From UBA7328 sp002471345 (GTDB lineage: Bacteria > Bacteroidota > Bacteroidia > Chitinophagales > Saprospiraceae), in contig CAXGOB010000013.1 of assembly GCA_964011275.1 (NCBI GenBank), positions 16,033-80,032 on the forward strand: DNA of 64,000 nt, given 5' to 3'. The notes beneath the pieces are model-generated. The model did no database searches and was not told the DNA's origin. It saw only the letters and a program-made list of their open reading frames with translations. This document shows, piece after piece, positions 16,840-26,183 of the stretch (the first letter of the stretch is position 1; every line of letters begins with the position of its first letter). A program made the position numbers and the translations under genes.

Positions 16840-17901
16840 ATGACAGAAAAGCTAAAAGTACTTGTTGTAGGGTGCGGAAATATGGGAACCTCTCATGCTA
16901 GAGCATATCATGCAATGGATGATTTTGAGATTGTTGGATTAGTAAGCAGAGGAGTGGCAAGTAGAGAAAAACTCTCAGAAGAGCTAGGAGGACTGCCTAT
17001 GTACGGATCATTTGATAAAGCACTTTCTGATTCCAAACCTGATGTAGTTTCTATCAATACATATCCAGAGACACATGCAGAATATGCGATCAAAAGTCTA
17101 AAGGCGGATGCTCATGTTTTCTTAGAAAAACCTCTGGCTAATACAGTAGAAGAAGCTCAATCCATTGTAGATATGGCCACAAAACTTAATAAAAAACTAG
17201 TAATCGGATATATCCTTAGAGTACATCCAGCATGGGCAAAATTCACTGAGGTAGCACAATCTTTAGGGAAGCCATTAGTGATGAGGATGAACCTCAATCA
17301 GCAAAGCTCTGGGTCGGAGTGGAATACCCATAAAGAGCTGATGAAAACAATGTCACCAATAGTGGATTGTGGAGTACACTATGTAGATATTATGTGCCTC
17401 ATGACCAATGCAAATCCAATTAGAGTAAGTGCTATAGGAGCTAAATTAACAGATGAGATACCTTCTGATATGTACAATTATGGGCAGCTACAGGTGGCTT
17501 TTGATGATGGATCTGTGGGTTGGTATGAAGCAGGGTGGGGACCTATGATCAGTGAAACTGCATTTTTCATAAAGGACGTAATGGGCCCTAAAGGATGTGT
17601 AAGTATTGTAGATAAATTTCATGATTCATCTGATGTAGAAGGTCATGTAAACACAGGAGGCCTAAAAGTACATCACGCTGCGGCAGATGAAAATGGAAAA
17701 TACTTAAAGCCTGATGAGATTCTGGATATGAGTGATGAGCCTGATCATGACGGTCTTTGTCGCCTTGAACAAGAATATCTGCTGTCTGCAATAAAAGAAG
17801 ACAAAGATTTAAATGAGCATATGAGGGATGCTGTGAATAGTCTTAGAATAGTTCTTGCTGCTGATGAATCATTTAAGACTGGTAAGACCGTGGAGCTTTG
17901 A
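16840..17901 (+). CDS. Gfo/Idh/MocA family oxidoreductase
   Basis: 353 residues. N-terminal Rossmann fold with VVGCGNMGTSHARAYHAM at the start and the family lysine in VFLEKPLA; the C-terminal alpha/beta domain follows (DCGVHYVDIMCLM). These enzymes oxidise or reduce sugars, inositols and similar polyols with NAD(P); the substrate is not clear. No sugar-pathway genes are adjacent, so context does not help. It is a single gene, divergent from the blaI circuit 2 promoter. Confidence 0.9.
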   Translation: MTEKLKVLVVGCGNMGTSHARAYHAMDDFEIVGLVSRGVASREKLSEELGGLPMYGSFDKALSDSKPDVVSINTYPETHAEYAIKSLKADAHVFLEKPLANTVEEAQSIVDMATKLNKKLVIGYILRVHPAWAKFTEVAQSLGKPLVMRMNLNQQSSGSEWNTHKELMKTMSPIVDCGVHYVDIMCLMTNANPIRVSAIGAKLTDEIPSDMYNYGQLQVAFDDGSVGWYEAGWGPMISETAFFIKDVMGPKGCVSIVDKFHDSSDVEGHVNTGGLKVHHAAADENGKYLKPDEILDMSDEPDHDGLCRLEQEYLLSAIKEDKDLNEHMRDAVNSLRIVLAADESFKTGKTVEL

Positions 17902-17961
17902 AAGGTTAAAAGAAAAGAACTTGAGATTATAATTATACGCTGAATAACTGTTTTCTTAGGT

Positions 17962-17994
17962 ATTGTGTCTCCATCTCTAGTTTTTCTATGTTTG
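17962..17994 (+). promoter_or_regulatory. Putative Bacteroidota promoter of the MFS gene
   Basis: ATTG (17962-17965; TTG conserved), 21 bases, TATGTTTG (17987-17994, full TAnnTTTG). The start codon is 17 bases after the -7 element, implying a very short leader. Confidence 0.55.
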
Positions 17995-18010
17995 TGCCCT
18001 CATATCATTC

Positions 18011-19189
18011 ATGGATCATCAAAAATTATACACCCCTGCTTTCATTACACTTTGCATAAGCTATGGCTTTTTTGGTGGGAGCTTCAACATGATTATTCCT
18101 GAATTACCTTCTTATCTAGAAAGTATGGGGGGCAAGGAATTCAAAGGTTTCATTATTGCTCTTTTCACATTGACAGCCGGACTTTCCAGACCTTTTAGTG
18201 GTAAGTTAACAGATACAATTGGTCGAAAGCCTATTATTGTTCTAGGCGCACTAGTATGCATCATTTGTAGCTTAATCTATCCACTACTTGCCTCAGTAAG
18301 TGGTTTTTTGTTGTTAAGACTAATTCATGGATTTTCTACTGGGTTTGCTCCCACAGCCATTACGGCTTATGTAGCAGATATTGTCCCAGTTCATAGAAGA
18401 GGTGAAGCTATGGGCATTATAGGAGTGAGCATTAATTTAGGATCCTCTATTACTCCCCCAATTGGAAGTCATTTAGCAATCAATTATTCTCTGGATGTAA
18501 TGTTTTATGCCTCTTCGTTTATGGCATTGATATCACTACTATTGTTGATTAGAATCAAAGAGACGGTCATAGAAAAGAAGCAATTTTCACCTTCATTATT
18601 ATTATTGAAAAAAGATGAATGGATCAATAGAGACTCTATTTTGCCAGCATTGGTTTGTGGTTTGTCTTATATGGGTTTTGGTGCACTGATCACTGTGACT
18701 CCTGATCAATGTACTTATCTAGGCATGGAGAATAAGGGTATGTTCTTCTCGAGTTTTACCTTTTGTGCAATTCTATCAAGACTTTTTGCAGGTCGACTTT
18801 CTGATATCTATGGGCGTACTATAGTAATGCGTATTGCCGTTGTGATTTTAGCATTTTCATATATGCTTTTTGGATTTTCAGCAAGTCCAATGGTATTAAT
18901 TGCTGCTTCTGGGTTTGTTGGTTTTTCTTTGGGTATTGCCATTCCTGTAGTATTTGCATGGACAGTGGATCGAAGTAATGATGACAATAGAGGTAAGGCT
19001 TTAGCCACTCTTTTTATAGGTTTGGAATTTGCCATAGGTACCGGAGCTTTATTAGGGGCAGAGATATATGATAACAATCACTTAAATTTTCGTATAGTAT
19101 TTCTTGTAATGGGAGTTGTAAGTTTAATGGCTTTATTTTTCATCAGAAAAGATAGTTCCCATTCTGATTCTTTCGTCCCAATCAAATAA
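18011..19189 (+). CDS. MFS transporter
   Basis: 392 residues, 12 predicted helices. The signatures are GKLTDTIGRKPI after helix 2 and GRLSDIYGRT at the equivalent loop of the second half, plus the helix 5-like motif GVSINLGSSITPPIG, which is typical of drug/efflux-type MFS proteins. Substrate unknown. It is followed by the glutathione peroxidase gene after a short gap, possibly in one transcript. Confidence 0.88.
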   Translation: MDHQKLYTPAFITLCISYGFFGGSFNMIIPELPSYLESMGGKEFKGFIIALFTLTAGLSRPFSGKLTDTIGRKPIIVLGALVCIICSLIYPLLASVSGFLLLRLIHGFSTGFAPTAITAYVADIVPVHRRGEAMGIIGVSINLGSSITPPIGSHLAINYSLDVMFYASSFMALISLLLLIRIKETVIEKKQFSPSLLLLKKDEWINRDSILPALVCGLSYMGFGALITVTPDQCTYLGMENKGMFFSSFTFCAILSRLFAGRLSDIYGRTIVMRIAVVILAFSYMLFGFSASPMVLIAASGFVGFSLGIAIPVVFAWTVDRSNDDNRGKALATLFIGLEFAIGTGALLGAEIYDNNHLNFRIVFLVMGVVSLMALFFIRKDSSHSDSFVPIK

Positions 19190-19242
19190 ATGAAGTTAAT
19201 TTGGATATAATATTGAACTTTTTACTAAGAATTTCCCTTTCA

Positions 19243-19782
19243 ATGAGGATGATTTATCTTTTACTCTATTTAATAATTTCACCTATGCAAAGCACTATCA
19301 CAGCCACTTCAATACATCAATTTAAAATTAGAGCATTAGACAGTGATGCGTTTATCGACTTTGAGGATTTTGAAGGAAAGAAAATATTAATAGTAAATGT
19401 GGCCAGCAAGTGTGGTTTCACTTATCAATATGAAGGACTAGAAGAATTATATCAGACTTATAAAGATCAGCTTGTAGTTGTTGGAGTACCATGCAATCAA
19501 TTCCTTTTTCAAGAGCCTGGAAATGAAGAGAAAATAGCTAGTTTCTGTACTGTGAAATATGGAGTTACATTTCCAATGACAGAAAAGGTGAAAGTTAAAG
19601 GAAGAAATGCGCATGAGATCTATCAATGGCTCTCAGATGAAGATCTGAATGGACATTCTGATAATAAAGTGAGTTGGAATTTTAATAAGTTCTTATTAGA
19701 TGGTAATGGTGAACTTTTGGCTCACTTTCCATCAAAGGTCAAGCCTATGGATAAAGAGATTATCAAGTTAATAGAAAATTAA
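19243..19782 (+). CDS. Glutathione peroxidase family thiol peroxidase
   Basis: The ATG at 19243 gives about 179 residues with a hydrophobic N-terminus (MRMIYLLLYLIIS), likely a signal peptide; a TTG at 19201 would add 14 residues. The catalytic tetrad is visible: Cys in NVASKCGFTYQYEGL, Gln in PCNQFLFQEPG, and Trp/Asn in SWNFNKFL. It has cysteine, not selenocysteine, and the second Cys of the thioredoxin-dependent type in ASFCTVKYGVTFP. It reduces hydroperoxides, probably in the periplasm and probably with thioredoxin-like rather than glutathione reductant (family knowledge). Confidence 0.88.
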   Translation: MRMIYLLLYLIISPMQSTITATSIHQFKIRALDSDAFIDFEDFEGKKILIVNVASKCGFTYQYEGLEELYQTYKDQLVVVGVPCNQFLFQEPGNEEKIASFCTVKYGVTFPMTEKVKVKGRNAHEIYQWLSDEDLNGHSDNKVSWNFNKFLLDGNGELLAHFPSKVKPMDKEIIKLIEN

Positions 19783-19982
19783 ACAAGTAACAGTTTTATA
19801 TCTGTGTCCTTCAGGTTAATGCATTCCATCTGCCTATTCATTTGGATTTAATATCAGACAAAGCTGTATGAAATCGTACAATATTATTTATTATAATATG
19901 TATAAAATTGTGATCTTCAATTAGTAACTCTTTGGCATTGCAATTGAATTTCAATAATTATTATCAATTAAAATAAATAATT

Positions 19983-20438
19983 ATGAAATCAATTATGCTT
20001 GTGTTTCCAAGTTTACTCACTTCTACCATGGTATTAACACAAAGTCATCAAGTTTCTAAAAAATCTAAACAGAGCAAATCTGAAAAGAAAATTAAGATTA
20101 AACTCGAAAAGGATGTCAAGCTTGATCTCAAAGTAAATCAAGAAGTTATTGTTTTAGAATTAACTCATCCTAAGAAATTTACACCTCAAATGAAAAATAC
20201 CTTTACTAAGTATTTTGGTAATGAGGCTAAAAAAGGATACAAATGGGACGACAATTCTGGTTCTAGTATTCTCCTTAAAAAAAATAAGGTATCTGTTCAT
20301 ATCAATCAAGATCAAATTGATGATTCTGCTACACAGAATATCAAGAGATATGTTGATGATGTATTTTATACATTGGATTGGGATACAAATGATTTAGGCC
20401 TTTGGGAGTATTCAGGAGATTGGTCCCTTGTAAAGTGA
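19983..20438 (+). CDS. Lysine-rich exported protein of unknown function
   Basis: 151 residues. A probable signal peptide (MKSIMLVFPSLLTSTMVLTQ) is followed by a strongly basic stretch of Lys/Ser (about 24-45) and a compact domain ending YSGDWSLVK. I do not recognise the family. A 200-base AT-rich gap precedes it. It is followed by the DUF1330-like gene after 12 bases, so the two are probably co-transcribed. Confidence 0.6.
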   Translation: MKSIMLVFPSLLTSTMVLTQSHQVSKKSKQSKSEKKIKIKLEKDVKLDLKVNQEVIVLELTHPKKFTPQMKNTFTKYFGNEAKKGYKWDDNSGSSILLKKNKVSVHINQDQIDDSATQNIKRYVDDVFYTLDWDTNDLGLWEYSGDWSLVK

Positions 20439-20450
20439 AATACTAATTGA

Positions 20451-20771
20451 ATGAGTATTAAAAAGGATATGATTTATTTAACGCAACTGATCTATAACAA
20501 AGAAGGCCAAGAAGATGTTTTTCATCAGTTTGAAAAAGTAGCCATTCCTATTATCACCAAATACAATGGAAGGCTTTTATTGAGAGTTAGGCCTGATCAA
20601 AAGTCGATAATAGAAAGTTGTATTGAAACTCCCTATGAGGTTCATATAGTTGAATTTGAAAGTGAAGGTGATTTTGAGAATTTCAAACAAGATGAGGGAA
20701 GAAATAAATTTTTACACCTTAAAGAACAATCTATCAAATCTTCACTTTTAGTAAAAGGAAAGCTAGTGTGA
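20451..20771 (+). CDS. DUF1330-like small protein
   Basis: 106 residues without signal or membrane helix. The layout fits a dimeric alpha/beta-barrel: YLTQLIYNKEGQEDVFHQFEKVAIPII, then GRLLLRV, and VHIVEFESEGDFENFKQDEGRNKFL, which matches the DUF1330 core. The function of the family is unknown. It is probably the second gene of a two-gene unit. Confidence 0.65.
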   Translation: MSIKKDMIYLTQLIYNKEGQEDVFHQFEKVAIPIITKYNGRLLLRVRPDQKSIIESCIETPYEVHIVEFESEGDFENFKQDEGRNKFLHLKEQSIKSSLLVKGKLV

Positions 20772-20884
20772 ATCTTCTTTATTTCACCCCTTTTATAACG
20801 GTTAAACCAAGATAAATTCAAAATCTGACCTTATTTATATCATTGTGATACTGTAATTTTATTTTGTACCAGTTTTGAATAGCT

Positions 20885-21850
20885 ATGAACATTCCTGATG
20901 CGTCACTTTATCTTTCTGAAGAAGAACAAAAAGAATTGCTCACGCGACGTGACTTGAGAGGTCTGTGGGAGGTCCTGAAGTCTTGGGGGATAATTGTAAT
21001 AACATTTACAGTAGTTTTTCAATGGCCAAATGTGTTCACTGTGATTATCGCTCTTTTTGTTTTAGGGGGAAGACAGTTAGGAATTTCAGTTTTGATGCAT
21101 GATTCTTCTCATAAGTCTTTGTTTCGTTCGGGTGGTTTAAATGATTTTTTCGGAAAGTGGTTTGGTGGTTACCCATTATGGACTGATATGTTGAGATATA
21201 GACCTTATCATGTGAGACATCATGTGCACACAGGCTTAGATGAAGATCCTGATACGAATTTGACCAAAGGGTTTCCAGCAGGTAAAAAAAGTCTTTCCAG
21301 AAAGATATTTAGAGATTTAAGTGGACTTACAGGAGTCAAGACTTTCACAGCCCTGATGATGATGCATCTGGGATACCTAGAATTTGACCAAGGAAATAAT
21401 CCTCAAAGCATAGACCAATCAAAAAGATCATGGGCAGAATTTTTCAGAACTGCCTATAAAAATCTAATCGGACCATTAGTTGCTAATATTATTCTATTTC
21501 TTGTTCTATCCATTTTTAGCCCTTTCCTTTATTTGTTGTGGGTAGGAGCATACTTGACCGCATTTCAGTTCAGTACAAGAGTGAGATCTATAGCTGAACA
21601 TTCTATGGTAAATCACCCTAAAGATCCTTATGAAAATACACGTACGACCTATGCTAATGTCTTTGAGAGAATGATCTTTGCTCCTCACAATGTAAATTAT
21701 CATGCAGAACATCATATGTTAATGGGAGTGCCATGTTATAATCTACCTAGAATGCATGATCTTATAAAAGCTAAAGGCTTTTTTGAAAGAGGAACACTTG
21801 CCAATGGATATTGGGAAATATTGAATCAAGCTAGTCAATCTAGAAATTGA
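20885..21850 (+). CDS. Fatty acid desaturase family protein
   Basis: 321 residues with the three di-iron histidine boxes in order: HDSSHKS (about 77-83), HVRHHVHTG (about 110-118) and HNVNYHAEHHM (about 269-279), between four membrane helices. It should introduce a double bond, or hydroxylate, a membrane lipid or carotenoid-like substrate with O2 and an electron donor. It is a single gene in a convergent arrangement with DUF1684 downstream. Confidence 0.88.
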   Translation: MNIPDASLYLSEEEQKELLTRRDLRGLWEVLKSWGIIVITFTVVFQWPNVFTVIIALFVLGGRQLGISVLMHDSSHKSLFRSGGLNDFFGKWFGGYPLWTDMLRYRPYHVRHHVHTGLDEDPDTNLTKGFPAGKKSLSRKIFRDLSGLTGVKTFTALMMMHLGYLEFDQGNNPQSIDQSKRSWAEFFRTAYKNLIGPLVANIILFLVLSIFSPFLYLLWVGAYLTAFQFSTRVRSIAEHSMVNHPKDPYENTRTTYANVFERMIFAPHNVNYHAEHHMLMGVPCYNLPRMHDLIKAKGFFERGTLANGYWEILNQASQSRN

Positions 21851-21869
21851 TTATTACACTTGAGTGTTA

Positions 21870-22778
21870 CTATCTCACTTTCTTTTCTCCAGCATCCACC
21901 TCAAATGGCAAAAAATTCTCTGGTCTAGGTAATGGGCATGTTGCATAATCACTAAATCCACAGATCGGATTTTCTGCCCTATTAAAGTCAAGAATTACTT
22001 CATTCCCTTTTTCAGGAATATCGACATACAAGAACCTGCCTCCTCCATAAGTTTTAGTCCCATTAGTTAGATCAGCAAACACGATAAAAAGCCGCTCTCC
22101 ACTAGTCGTGGCCAATAAATCATGCTCTTCATTATCATATTGGAATACAACACTTCCTGCTAAATCTTTATCATATGTAATTCCAACTTTATTAGTTATT
22201 GACACTTTTGAATTTTCAGTACTTGCTTCAAATTTTCCTTTAATTACCCATTGTTGATGGGGTTTATATGTAGGGACATCGGTAATATTCATTCGAGCAT
22301 CAGCCAAAGTGTCTTTTAATCTAACACCGTATTGATCTCCTCTTTTAATAACATACCAAAAATGAGAATTCCAATTAAACATTGAAGCTTCACCATCTGC
22401 ATCACTATTTATGGATTGATCTGATGATGAGTCTCCATTTATAATTATTTCGCTGCTCTCTGTTTCGAAGAATAATTTGCCATTATTTAAATTCAATTGA
22501 CCAATATCTTTAGGTAATTCTGATGGAAAAACTAAGTCGTGGTCTGTATCTGATCCCATGCTTTGAGCTCCTTCATTGAGCCAATACAATCCTGTCATAC
22601 TCAGATAACCCATTGGCTTTTTCAGGTTTTCAACCCTTTCTTTTTTCCATTCCTTGAATGATAGGAGATAGTCAGACCAGTTCGTAGGATCGTTGTAACT
22701 GAATGACAAAGTGAGTGTCAATAACAGGATGCCCACTATGATTTGTGCTAAAATTTTTCCAAAACTTTTAATCTGCAT
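21870..22778 (-). CDS. DUF1684 domain protein, exported
   Basis: 302 residues with a signal peptide (cleavage near SFSYND). The DUF1684 signature is visible: YLLSFKEWKKERVENLKKP then GYLSMTGLYWLNEG, and near the C-terminus GGGRFLYVDIPEKGNEVILDF with FNRAENPICGFSDYATCPLP, where NP-x-C-x(6,8)-C is usual. The family is common in Bacteroidota and Actinobacteria without a known activity. It ends near the convergent desaturase gene. Confidence 0.85.
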   Translation of the reverse strand: MQIKSFGKILAQIIVGILLLTLTLSFSYNDPTNWSDYLLSFKEWKKERVENLKKPMGYLSMTGLYWLNEGAQSMGSDTDHDLVFPSELPKDIGQLNLNNGKLFFETESSEIIINGDSSSDQSINSDADGEASMFNWNSHFWYVIKRGDQYGVRLKDTLADARMNITDVPTYKPHQQWVIKGKFEASTENSKVSITNKVGITYDKDLAGSVVFQYDNEEHDLLATTSGERLFIVFADLTNGTKTYGGGRFLYVDIPEKGNEVILDFNRAENPICGFSDYATCPLPRPENFLPFEVDAGEKKVR

Positions 22779-22860
22779 ATTGATGTCTTCTTGATTAAAG
22801 GTATTGAATTAAAATTAGCAAGGCTAGACCATCGAAGATGTATGCCCGCTTATAAATTCA

Positions 22861-23832
22861 TTATTTCCAACTGCTAAGACCTAGTAACTTTTTTCCTAAT
22901 TCACTAAGGATAGCTCTTCCGTATTTATTTTGTTCCCATTTGCGAGGGTCTCCTGGGAAGGCATAGCCTTCTGGTGCTATCCTGTTTTTCCATGAGTTAA
23001 CACGCCATTCTCTGAGGGTTTCGTTTTCCTCTTCAGCAGGCATCATGGATATGTATTGAGCAATTCGGATTTTATCATCAGAAAGATTGGGTCTGATGCC
23101 ATGTGGTTCAGCACTATGAAAAATAAGAAGGTCTCCTGCCTCCAATGCTACTTTTACGATATGATCTTCTAGCCCTGTAATGTCCGGTTGAAATTTGTCT
23201 CGACCCTCAGGTTGTGTTAATTTCCAAGTATCATAAGTTCGAAAAAGCTCAGGAATACATTGGAAACCTCCCATATTAGGGTCCAACTGATCAGCTAGTG
23301 CCAATACCCCTTGTACATTTTGAGGTTTAGTATCTGGATCATAGTCCCAATGTATGAATCCTTTTGCTCCTTTCTTTTCCAGTTTTGGGAAGTTGAGATT
23401 TGCTCTATCTATAGTTACCCATAATTCTTCTGTTCCCCATATATCCACAAATGCATCATATACCCTTTGCATCTGTCTGTTGCTCCATAGCATCTGATTA
23501 TTATAGACTTCCACCATGCCTGTACCTCGGAGTTCTTTCATCTCCATTTCTGCTCTTGGAGGTGTATACCATGTACTTTTGTCATTTGGATCCTTTTCGT
23601 CAAACTCCCAAATGAAGTCTGCCGTCTTTAGAGCTTGATTTCTTGGAATAGCATTTTTTATGACTATGTAACCATTGTGTGTCCAAAAGTCCCAATCTTC
23701 CTCACTCATTACTCTCAATGGTTTTCCATTTGATCTGTCATTGAGTTTTTTCTTACTACTTTTTGCAGTTGATGGATTACCGGGTATTTCTTTGTGGGCA
23801 TTATTAGGTGCCATGGTTTTAGAGTTCATCAT
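22861..23832 (-). CDS. Phytanoyl-CoA dioxygenase (PhyH) family protein
   Basis: 323 residues, cytoplasmic, with a Ser/Lys-rich N-terminal extension (about 1-40). The Fe(II)/2-oxoglutarate oxygenase core shows the iron-binding HWDYDPDT (H-x-D), the distal histidine and 2OG-binding arginine in FHSAEPHGIRPNLSDDKIRI. The substrate is unknown; the family hydroxylates lipids, amino acids and secondary metabolites. An AraC-type regulator gene is divergent, about 200 bases away, and is the obvious candidate regulator. Confidence 0.85.
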   Translation of the reverse strand: MMNSKTMAPNNAHKEIPGNPSTAKSSKKKLNDRSNGKPLRVMSEEDWDFWTHNGYIVIKNAIPRNQALKTADFIWEFDEKDPNDKSTWYTPPRAEMEMKELRGTGMVEVYNNQMLWSNRQMQRVYDAFVDIWGTEELWVTIDRANLNFPKLEKKGAKGFIHWDYDPDTKPQNVQGVLALADQLDPNMGGFQCIPELFRTYDTWKLTQPEGRDKFQPDITGLEDHIVKVALEAGDLLIFHSAEPHGIRPNLSDDKIRIAQYISMMPAEEENETLREWRVNSWKNRIAPEGYAFPGDPRKWEQNKYGRAILSELGKKLLGLSSWK

Positions 23833-24030
23833 AATATATTGTCATTATTTCTAAAGTAAAGATCTAAGAATTGAGAGTGAGTATTAAGAAGAATGTTGAT
23901 GATTATTTGAATTATGTTGACATATTGCTACTAATTATTGCTCACAAATACATAGATTAGTTCAATTGTTATATAAATAGAAGATTTGTCAAAGTCACTA
24001 AAAATGACGATACACATTCAATATTAACGA

Positions 24031-24873
24031 GTGAATATCCAGTTTGAAGAAATTAATACTCCTCCTGATAGTTCATTTAGGATTTTGGTAAATCCTAAAT
24101 TGAATGATTTTTTTCTTTGGCATTTTCATCCAGAATTTGAATTGGTATTTATTGAGGGAAGTGGAAATACAAGATACATAGGCAATCATTCAGGAAAGTG
24201 GAAGCACGATGATATGGTTTTAATTGGATCCAATATTCCACATCTTAATTTTGACTATGGTATTAAAGATGATTACCAAAAGTACGTACTCCAGATAAGA
24301 GCGGATTTTATAGATCAGTCATTGGCTATTAGCCCCGAGATGAGTGCTGTGGCTCATCTTTTTGAGGAAGCTGCTTGTGGTATTTCTTTTTCTGAACCTG
24401 TGAAGTATTTAGTGGCGAAAAGAATAAAAAGATTACATACTTTACCTGCATTCCAGCAATTTATTGAGGTTTTAGAAATCTTTCATATTCTAGCTCAAGA
24501 TGAAAGACGTACACTTCTACATGATCGTCCATATCAAAACCAGTACTCTTCAAAAGAACAAGAAAAACTAAAAGCCATTTACAAGTTTATAGATGAAAAT
24601 TATCACAGAAAAATAGCCATAGCTGAAGTGGCGTTGATTTGTGGTTTGTCCAGAGAAGCATTTTGTAGATATTTTAAGAAAATGACCAAACTTACCTTTA
24701 CACAGTTTTTGAATCACTACAGAGTTAATATCTCAAAAAGGCTTTTTGCAAAAGGTAAGAATGTGACTGAAACATGCTTTGAATGTGGATTTGAAAGCCT
24801 CTCATATTTCAATAGAGTTTTTAAAAAAGTTACAGGAGAAAACCCAATGACTTTTATCAAGAGCTTGAGGTGA
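24031..24873 (+). CDS. AraC family transcriptional regulator
   Basis: 280 residues. Starts with GTG at 24031; a TAA lies two codons upstream in frame, so no longer start is possible. N-terminal cupin-like sensor (WHFHPEFELVFIEGSGN, about 30-50) and a C-terminal pair of helix-turn-helix motifs (KIAIAEVALICGLSREAFCRYFKK and FECGFESLSYFNRVFKKVTGENP), the AraC signature. Likely controls the divergent PhyH dioxygenase gene, in response to a small ligand. Confidence 0.9.
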   Translation: MNIQFEEINTPPDSSFRILVNPKLNDFFLWHFHPEFELVFIEGSGNTRYIGNHSGKWKHDDMVLIGSNIPHLNFDYGIKDDYQKYVLQIRADFIDQSLAISPEMSAVAHLFEEAACGISFSEPVKYLVAKRIKRLHTLPAFQQFIEVLEIFHILAQDERRTLLHDRPYQNQYSSKEQEKLKAIYKFIDENYHRKIAIAEVALICGLSREAFCRYFKKMTKLTFTQFLNHYRVNISKRLFAKGKNVTETCFECGFESLSYFNRVFKKVTGENPMTFIKSLR

Positions 24874-25010
24874 GCTTAGGATGGTGATTGCGGAAACTTT
24901 AGGATCTAAAATTATTATTTGTTGGACATGATATGATTACCTGGCACATCAAGCTGATCACATATGTCAATTTTGACTTACGTCTTAAAGAGTTTTTTGG
25001 GTTAAATGTA

Positions 25011-26183
25011 TTATACATTCAAGGCCAACCAAGCCATCAGTCCGCTGCTATGTCCAAATACACGTTCATCTACATCAAAGGTGCTAGTATGAACACCCGA
25101 TGTAATCCCTTTTGATACATTTCCTGTGCCGATACGATAGAAACATGCAGGAATTAAATGGGAGTAAAATGCAAAATCTTCTCCCGTCATTCTCTTTTGT
25201 AAATCAATTGTATTTTCAATACCTAGATATTCTTGGATGTTTTTTTTGACCTGTTTTGTAAGATTCTCATTGTTATGTAAATAGGGGTAGCCCTTGATTA
25301 TGTTCATTTCACATCGAGCACCATGAGCTAATGCTATCCCTTCAGCTGTTTGTTTGATTAATTCATGTGCCTGCATTCTCCAATCTTCATTGAAAGCTCT
25401 GAACGTCCCTTTCATTTTCACTTCATCAGGAATAATATTTGTAGCGCCACCTGTACTATTGATTTTTCCTATGGTGAGTAAGGTAGCTTCTTTTGGTGCA
25501 TGTCTACCTGTGATTTTGTGTAATGCTGAAATAATTTCAGCGCTTACCATGATGGTATCTACACATGATTCTGGCATGGCGGCATGTCCTCCTTTACCTG
25601 TGACAGTGATGTGAAGTTCATCAGCTGAGGCCATAAATGGTCCTCCACAAATACCAACTTTACCTACTTCTAATTCTGGATGGACATGTTGTCCAATAAT
25701 CAATTCTATATCAGGATTCTTTAATACTCCTTCCTTTATCAAAATTGATGCTCCTCCAGGGAGTTTTTCTTCTCCTGGTTGAAAAATGAATTTTACCGTC
25801 AAGGGTAATTCATCCTCTTTTTCTTTCAAAATAATTGCTGCTCCTAATAGCGAAGAGGTGTGTACATCATGTCCACAGGCATGCATGACACCTTCATTTT
25901 GAGAAGCATAAGGTTTTTCGCTTTTCTCTTTGATAGGAAGGGCATCTATGTCTGCTCTGAGGCCAATGACTTTGGGGCCTTTACCAATAGATGCTACTAC
26001 TCCCGTATCAGCCCATCCTGAAGTATAGGAAATATGATGATCAGAAAGTACTTGTTGAATATAAAGACTAGTATTATTTTCTTTAAAACTCAATTCAGGA
26101 TGAGCATGCAAGTGATGCCGATGTCTGATGATCTCAGCCTTATACTTTTGATTGAGCTTTTGTATTTCTTCTTTAGTGATCAT
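25011..26183 (-). CDS. M20 family amidohydrolase (hippurate/peptidase type)
   Basis: 390 residues. Metal-ligand motifs of the M20D amidohydrolases are clear: MHACGHDVHTSSLLGAA, the catalytic glutamates in FQPGEEKLPGGASILIKEG, HVHPELEVG, and GEDFAFYSHLIPACFYRIGTG near the end. It probably hydrolyses N-acyl amino acids (hippurate or indole-3-acetyl conjugates are typical substrates). It overlaps the start of the glycosyltransferase ORF by 11 bases. Confidence 0.9.
   Translation of the reverse strand: MITKEEIQKLNQKYKAEIIRHRHHLHAHPELSFKENNTSLYIQQVLSDHHISYTSGWADTGVVASIGKGPKVIGLRADIDALPIKEKSEKPYASQNEGVMHACGHDVHTSSLLGAAIILKEKEDELPLTVKFIFQPGEEKLPGGASILIKEGVLKNPDIELIIGQHVHPELEVGKVGICGGPFMASADELHITVTGKGGHAAMPESCVDTIMVSAEIISALHKITGRHAPKEATLLTIGKINSTGGATNIIPDEVKMKGTFRAFNEDWRMQAHELIKQTAEGIALAHGARCEMNIIKGYPYLHNNENLTKQVKKNIQEYLGIENTIDLQKRMTGEDFAFYSHLIPACFYRIGTGNVSKGITSGVHTSTFDVDERVFGHSSGLMAWLALNV

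Noticed and set aside
24933..25115. 60-codon plus-strand frame between the AraC and M20 genes
   Set aside because: It overlaps the convergent M20 gene and has no conserved features.
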